9,373 nucleotides of DNA from Syntrophaceae bacterium UBA1411 (GTDB taxonomy: Bacteria; Desulfobacterota; Syntrophia; Syntrophales; Smithellaceae): assembly GCA_002304995.1 (NCBI GenBank), contig DBPV01000094.1, forward strand, positions 15,824 through 25,196, written 5' to 3'. Of the stretch, positions 5,648 to 9,373 are shown piece by piece (the first letter of the stretch is position 1; the number at the start of each line of letters is the position of its first letter). The position numbers and the translations under genes were made by a program. The notes under the pieces were generated by a model, which was not told the DNA's origin, did no database searches, and saw only the letters and a program-made list of their open reading frames with translations.

Positions 5648-7390
5648 GTGAATGTCCCTTTTCGCCTGAAGACGTCTTATGTCCTCGCGATCGGCACCGC
5701 CGTTGTCTTTCTGTTGCTCACCGCTCTGGTTCTGCTGCTGGTGAATCACAGCATGAAACAGCAGGCGCTTCTGGAGGCCGAGGCCAAGGCCCGCATCCTC
5801 ATGGACCGCAATCTGGCCGTTCATACCTACTATTCCCATATCCTCAAACCCAGACTGTTTGAATGGACGGAACCGTTTCGTCCGCCGGACTACTTCGATC
5901 CCGCATGGATGTCCTCCACCTATGCCATCCGGGAAATCCACAAGTACTTCGCGGCGCTGAACGTGGAAACGTCCTACTACGTAAAAGACGCGGCGATCAA
6001 CGCGCGCAGCCCGGAAAATGAAGCGGACGCTTATGAAAAGTCTTTTCTGGAGCGGTTAAACAAAGACGGGAAGACGGATCACCTGGCCGAAATCCGGCAG
6101 ATCGACGGGAAACCTTTCCTGACGGTTTTGCGCAAGGGAGAAAGCATGGAGGAGTCCTGCCTGCGCTGCCACAGCCGGCCCGAGAATGCCCCGCAAAACA
6201 TGTTTAAGTTTTACAGCCGGGAAAGGAGCTTCAACCGCCACAGCGGCGAAGTGGTGAGCGCCATCTCCCTGAGAATTCCGCTGTCCGCCGCCTATGAAGG
6301 CATGCACCGGGCCTTCTGGAAAACAGCCGTCGTTCTGGCCGCCGTTCTGGCCGTCCTGTTTATCATACAACTTTACATGTATCGCCGCTTCCTGACGCAG
6401 CCCATGGCCGTGCTCCGCGACAAGGCCGTCGAAATTGCCGGCAGCCGGGAGCATCTGGGAGAAGCCATTCCGCGCCCCGCCGTCCGCGAGCTGCGGGAGC
6501 TGGCGGACGCCTTCAACGACATGTCCGCCAAGCTCCGCACCAGCATGGACCGGATAGAGGAGCGCGTCGCCGAGCGGACCCGGGAACTGCACACCGCCAA
6601 TGAACTCCTCCACAAAGAAGTCCGGGAGCACGCCGAGGCGGAAGCGGAGGTTTCCCGGCTCAACAACGAGCTGGAGCGGCTTGTTCGGGAACGCACCGCG
6701 CAGCTTGAGACCACGCTGCGCGAACTGGAGAGCTTCAGCTACTCCGTGTCGCACGATCTGCGCTCGCCGCTGCGGGCCATCGACGGGTACAGCTATACCC
6801 TGCTGGACGAATACGCGGACAAGCCGCTTGACGAACAGGGCAGGAACTATCTGGAGCGCATCCGCAAAGGCGCGCAGCGCATGGGAAGCCTCATCGACGA
6901 CATGATCGAAATGGCGCAGGTCACGCGGGCCGGATTTAACAGACGGCCGGTGGACCTGAGCCGTCTGGTCCGCAGCGTCGCGGAAAAAGTCCGGGAAAGC
7001 CGTCCCGGACAGGAGGTCGATCTGCGCGTTGAAGAGGGACTGGTTGCCCATTGCGATCCGGAGCTGATGCGGATTGCGCTCTGGCAGCTTCTGGACAACG
7101 CCTGGAAATTCACCGCCCGTGTTCCGCATCCGCAAATCGCATTCGGCAGCGACCTTCGCGACGGAAAGGAAGTTTTTTATCTGAGGGACAACGGCGTCGG
7201 ATTCGACATGGCTTACGGCCACAAGATTTTCAGCGCTTTCCAGATGCTCCACTCTTTCGACGAATATCCGGGGACGGGCATCGGCCTGGCGGTCGTGCAG
7301 CGGATCATCCAGCGCCACGAGGGAGACATCCGGGCGGAAGGCGAAGTCGGCAAGGGCGCAACTTTTTATTTTACGCTGGGTTCGAAATAG
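5648..7390 (+). CDS. Membrane sensor histidine kinase with periplasmic c-type haem (DUF3365/Tll0287-like) domain
   Basis: A 580-residue sensor kinase that autophosphorylates on histidine and passes the phosphate to an unlinked response regulator. Domains in order: membrane helix (about 10-33); periplasmic DUF3365-type domain (about 40-215) with the haem c attachment motif CLRCH (171-175); membrane helix (about 223-245); HAMP (about 246-300); long coiled coil (about 300-358); HisKA with phosphoacceptor His369 in SYSVSHDLRSPLRAIDGY; and an HATPase domain with N-box Asn484 (LLDNAWKFT), G1 DNGVGFD (514-520) and G2 GTGIGLA (542-548). All catalytic boxes are intact, and the kinase core resembles the phytochrome/Cph1 type. 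A redox- or gas-sensing role is inferred from the haem motif. GTG 5648 is chosen because CAGGAG lies eight bases upstream; the in-frame GTG at 5639 overlaps that site. A second kinase follows 138 bases downstream. Confidence 0.9.
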   Translation: MNVPFRLKTSYVLAIGTAVVFLLLTALVLLLVNHSMKQQALLEAEAKARILMDRNLAVHTYYSHILKPRLFEWTEPFRPPDYFDPAWMSSTYAIREIHKYFAALNVETSYYVKDAAINARSPENEADAYEKSFLERLNKDGKTDHLAEIRQIDGKPFLTVLRKGESMEESCLRCHSRPENAPQNMFKFYSRERSFNRHSGEVVSAISLRIPLSAAYEGMHRAFWKTAVVLAAVLAVLFIIQLYMYRRFLTQPMAVLRDKAVEIAGSREHLGEAIPRPAVRELRELADAFNDMSAKLRTSMDRIEERVAERTRELHTANELLHKEVREHAEAEAEVSRLNNELERLVRERTAQLETTLRELESFSYSVSHDLRSPLRAIDGYSYTLLDEYADKPLDEQGRNYLERIRKGAQRMGSLIDDMIEMAQVTRAGFNRRPVDLSRLVRSVAEKVRESRPGQEVDLRVEEGLVAHCDPELMRIALWQLLDNAWKFTARVPHPQIAFGSDLRDGKEVFYLRDNGVGFDMAYGHKIFSAFQMLHSFDEYPGTGIGLAVVQRIIQRHEGDIRAEGEVGKGATFYFTLGSK

Positions 7391-7528
7391 CAGCCGCGTT
7401 CCGGAATTTTCGTCCGATCAGGCGCCGCATGGAAATTATCGCGGACCGGCTTAGGGAACTTAGCCGGCGCGCTGATGATCGGAAACAACAGGCCGAGGCC
7501 TTGAAAAACGTTCTTTACCGAGGCGAGT
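7391..7528 (+). other. Spacer between the two kinase genes
   Basis: This 138-base spacer has no clear terminator and no good promoter, so the two kinases may share a transcript. It holds a small inverted repeat, CCGGCT (7446-7451) / AGCCGG (7462-7467). An ATG at 7430 opens a frame whose first 33 or so residues look like a charged helix, but it runs on out of frame through the second kinase and has no clear ribosome site. Confidence 0.45.
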
Positions 7529-8566
7529 ATGACGTTCCAAAAGCTGGGGGGATTTCCGTTTCGCGTGGCGGCATTGTATGGCCTGATTGCCGGTTTGTGG
7601 ATCCTGCTTTCCGACCGGTTGATCAGCGAAGTTACAACCGATCCCACCCAGATGACCTTTTTCCAGACCTACAAGGGCTGGGGCTTTGTTCTGGTCACGG
7701 CCGTTTTGCTGTATGTATTGCTTTACCACGAGTGGAACAGACTGCGGCGCGAAATTTCCGCGCGGAAAATGGCGGAAGACAATCTGGTGCGTCTGAACCT
7801 CGATCTTGAAGAGCGCGTCGCCCGCCGCACCGCCGAACTGGCCCGGGCCAAGGAGCAGGCCGAGGCCGCCGACCACGTCAAATCCGCCTTTCTGGCCACC
7901 ATGAGCCATGAGCTGCGCACGCCGCTCAACGCCATACTCGGGTTTACCGGAATTATGCTCCAGGGTTTGCCCGGTTCCCTCAACGACGAGCAGCGCAAAC
8001 AACTGGCGATCGTGCAGGACAGCGGCCGTCATCTGCTGAATCTCATCAACGATGTCCTCGACATTTCAAAAATCGAAGCGGGCCAGTTGTCCCTGGAACC
8101 GACGGTATTCGACATCCGGCAGTCTGTTGAAAAGGCGGTCAGGATGGTTTCGCCGCTGGCCGAGCACAAGGGCGTCGCTCTCGAAGCGGCGATTTCCGGC
8201 GACGTAGGCGCCGCCCGCAACGACCAGCGCCGCGTGGAACAGGTTCTCATCAACATTCTGAACAACGCCGTCAAATTTACGGAGGAAGGACGGGTCCGCG
8301 TCTCCTGCAGCCGCGAAAAGGAGCATTATGTGCTTGACGTTTCCGACACCGGCGTCGGCATCGCGCCGGAGGAACTGGACGCCATTTTCAAGCCTTTTCA
8401 CCAAAGCGAGACCGGGCGGATGCGGCGGCATGAAGGCACCGGCCTGGGGCTCTCCATCTGCAGAAGAATCGTCGATATGATGGGCGGCGCAATCGGCGTT
8501 GCCAGCACACCGGGGCGGGGCAGCACCTTCACCGTCCGGTTTCCCATAGAAATCAGGACCCCGTAA
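7529..8566 (+). CDS. Membrane histidine kinase with minimal sensor region
   Basis: A 345-residue kinase. Two membrane helices (about 13-31 and 50-67) enclose a periplasmic loop of only about 18 residues (TDPTQMTFFQTYKG region). This short two-helix module (GLWILLSDRLI ... YKGWGFVLVTAVLLY) heads many deltaproteobacterial signalling proteins. A coiled linker (about 70-115) leads to HisKA with His127 in FLATMSHELRTPLNAILGF. The HATPase domain has N-box Asn246 (NILNNAVKFTEEG), G1 DTGVGIA (273-279), the F-box-like region IFKPFHQ (286-292) and G2 GTGLGLS (303-309). It is a complete, hybrid-type kinase core with no PAS, HAMP or receiver domain. ATG 7529 has GAGG about six bases upstream. With no real periplasmic domain it may sense membrane state or work with the haem kinase upstream; that is inference. 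Confidence 0.9.
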   Translation: MTFQKLGGFPFRVAALYGLIAGLWILLSDRLISEVTTDPTQMTFFQTYKGWGFVLVTAVLLYVLLYHEWNRLRREISARKMAEDNLVRLNLDLEERVARRTAELARAKEQAEAADHVKSAFLATMSHELRTPLNAILGFTGIMLQGLPGSLNDEQRKQLAIVQDSGRHLLNLINDVLDISKIEAGQLSLEPTVFDIRQSVEKAVRMVSPLAEHKGVALEAAISGDVGAARNDQRRVEQVLINILNNAVKFTEEGRVRVSCSREKEHYVLDVSDTGVGIAPEELDAIFKPFHQSETGRMRRHEGTGLGLSICRRIVDMMGGAIGVASTPGRGSTFTVRFPIEIRTP

Positions 8567-8582
8567 AGCCGGCCGCCCGGCC

Positions 8583-8611
8583 TTGCCAACCGCCGCCCGC
8601 GGACATATAAT
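8583..8611 (+). promoter_or_regulatory. Near-consensus sigma-70 promoter of the UspA-type gene
   Basis: TTGCCA (8583-8588) and a perfect TATAAT (8606-8611) are spaced by exactly 17 bases, the optimum. Transcription should start near 8618, giving a leader of about 58 bases that ends in the ribosome site GGGAGG (8663-8668), seven bases before the ATG. The gene therefore has its own strong promoter and need not depend on the kinase transcript. Confidence 0.75.
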
Positions 8612-8675
8612 AATGTCATAGAGATTCGTCGTTAACAGAAGGGCATCTTAACCAACAAAGAAGGGAGGTTAGACG

Positions 8676-9107
8676 ATGGACTTCATAAAACGCATCCTGG
8701 CGGTCAGTTGGTCGACCAAATACTGCGGCAAAACCGTGCAAAGCGCAATTTCACTGGCCCGAATGTACAACGCCGAACTCTTCATCCTGCACATCTTCGA
8801 TACCAAATGGCTTCAGGGCTTCAACGTGCCGATGATCACTTTCGAAAAAGAACACAAAAAAGACATGGAAAAATACAAGGCCGAAATGGACATCATCATT
8901 GCCGATGAAAAGAAAAAAGGCATGACTATCCGGGAATTCATCGAAGAAGGAAGCGCCGCGGACGTCATTTTGAAACTGGTCCAGCAGCAGAACATCAACC
9001 TGGTAGTGCTGCGCGGTCACGAGGGGAGCCGCCTGGAACGCATGCTCGTCGGAGGAAGCAACGACGACATCATCCGGGCAATGCCCTGCTCGATCCTGCT
9101 CGTCTGA
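8676..9107 (+). CDS. Universal stress protein, UspA family, ATP-binding type
   Basis: A 143-residue single-domain cytoplasmic protein, normal family length. The N-terminal strand FIKRILAVSWS is followed by a helix with SAISLARMYNAELFILHIFD, the classic first half of the Usp fold. The C-terminal half has INLVVLRGHEG, then the nucleotide motif G-x2-G-x9-G-S (GHEG at residues 114-117, nine residues, then GS), and ends in the usual MPCSILLV strand. The motif places it with the ATP-binding Usp proteins rather than the non-binding UspA subgroup. The middle (about 60-88) is unusually lysine-rich and probably helical. Usp proteins help cells survive starvation, redox and envelope stress; the partner is unknown. 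It has its own promoter and is followed by a repeat-rich gap. Confidence 0.93.
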   Translation: MDFIKRILAVSWSTKYCGKTVQSAISLARMYNAELFILHIFDTKWLQGFNVPMITFEKEHKKDMEKYKAEMDIIIADEKKKGMTIREFIEEGSAADVILKLVQQQNINLVVLRGHEGSRLERMLVGGSNDDIIRAMPCSILLV

Positions 9108-9143
9108 AAAATTCCCCCGCCGCCGGCATCGCAGTGAACGGTT

Positions 9144-9213
9144 GCGATAACCTAAACCTAAACGCTGTGGGGAACGGTCTTGTGACCTTTAGGTTATCGC
9201 GACCGTTCCCCAC
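9144..9213. repeat. Two interleaved 13-bp inverted repeats
   Basis: Arm A (9144-9156, GCGATAACCTAAA) is perfectly complementary to A' (9188-9200). Arm B (9167-9179, GTGGGGAACGGTC) is perfectly complementary to B' (9201-9213). The order A-B-A'-B' means the two stems cannot nest: they either exclude each other or form a pseudoknot. The A'-B' junction also occurs inverted at 1328-1349. It lies 36 bases after the UspA-type stop and has no T tract, so it is not a plain terminator. Confidence 0.8.
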
Positions 9214-9221
9214 CAAACCTT

Positions 9222-9306
9222 CCATTTGTCCCCCGCCGGCGGTCAACTGTACAACTAAAACATCCTTTACAAATAAATATCCCCCTCTGGAGGGGGTTTG
9301 GGGGAG
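9222..9306. repeat. Dispersed GC-rich intergenic repeat, copy 3 (rearranged)
   Basis: Module C starts at 9222 in the plus orientation and breaks off after about 20 bases (9241). Module D follows at 9281-9306 in the opposite orientation (25 of 26 bases identical to copy 1). Between them is an AT-rich stretch (9247-9280). The order and orientation thus differ from copies 1 and 2. Confidence 0.75.
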
Positions 9307-9373
9307 CAAAACAGCTCATCGTTCATAGCTCAGAGCTCGTAGTTATTTCAATGTAGGGCGGGTCTTCAGCCCC
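9307..9373. other. Repeat flank and start of a possible further repeat
   Basis: The bases to about 9345 contain AGCTCA twice (9313-9318 and 9327-9332) and, read on the minus strand, resemble the flank of the degenerate D copy near 1366-1390. The last 20 or so bases (GTAGGGCGGGTCTTCAGCCCC region) look like the opening of another GC-rich intergenic repeat cut by the window end. No gene is seen. Confidence 0.4.

Noticed and set aside
6056..7318. Long minus-strand open frame (420 codons) opposite the haem kinase gene
   Set aside because: It is antisense to conserved kinase motifs, has no ribosome site, and its product has no recognisable domain.
7430..7809. Possible small gene starting between the two kinases
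   Set aside because: Only its first 33 or so residues look protein-like; the rest overlaps the second kinase out of frame, and no clear ribosome site precedes the ATG.

Overview
The window looks like a chromosomal segment of a GC-rich Gram-negative bacterium. It is most probably an anaerobic Desulfobacterota/Deltaproteobacteria-type organism, for instance of the Syntrophia or Geobacter kind. I infer this from gene content: an LPP20-type secreted protein, a PEP/pyruvate-binding protein with a KaiC-like front end, and a membrane histidine kinase with a c-type haem motif. No rRNA or marker gene is present, so the assignment is only by resemblance.

Layout: (1) 1-984 (+) is the 3' part of a hexameric glutamate dehydrogenase gene. 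(2) 985-1436 is a gene-free stretch with a very strong bidirectional terminator and copies of a dispersed repeat. (3) 1437-4028 (-) encodes an 863-residue protein made of a KaiC-like domain without a Walker A motif, fused to a PPDK-type ATP-grasp domain, without the phosphohistidine or PEP-barrel domains. It converges on gdhA. (4) 4029-4374 is a divergent regulatory region with a perfect 14-bp palindrome, hairpins, and an extended -10 promoter with an inverted repeat over its -35. (5) 4375-5289 (+) encodes a secreted LPP20-domain protein. (6) 5290-5647 is a second repeat-bearing gap with a terminator. (7) 5648-7390 and 7529-8566 (+) are two membrane histidine kinases in tandem. The first has a periplasmic DUF3365/Tll0287-type domain with CxxCH; the second has two membrane segments and almost no sensor domain. 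No response regulator is visible. (8) 8676-9107 (+) is a UspA-family protein behind a near-consensus sigma-70 promoter. (9) 9108-9373 is a third repeat-rich gap containing two interleaved 13-bp inverted repeats.

The genes do not form one obvious pathway. The common theme is central carbon/nitrogen metabolism (glutamate dehydrogenase, PEP/pyruvate-type nucleotide binding) beside envelope sensing and stress (haem kinase, partner kinase, UspA). The clearest structure outside the genes is a mosaic family of GC-rich intergenic repeats. It recurs in three separate gaps in both orientations, with modules reordered. No CRISPR array, tRNA, rRNA, transposase or phage gene was seen, and I found no convincing new defence or biosynthetic system.
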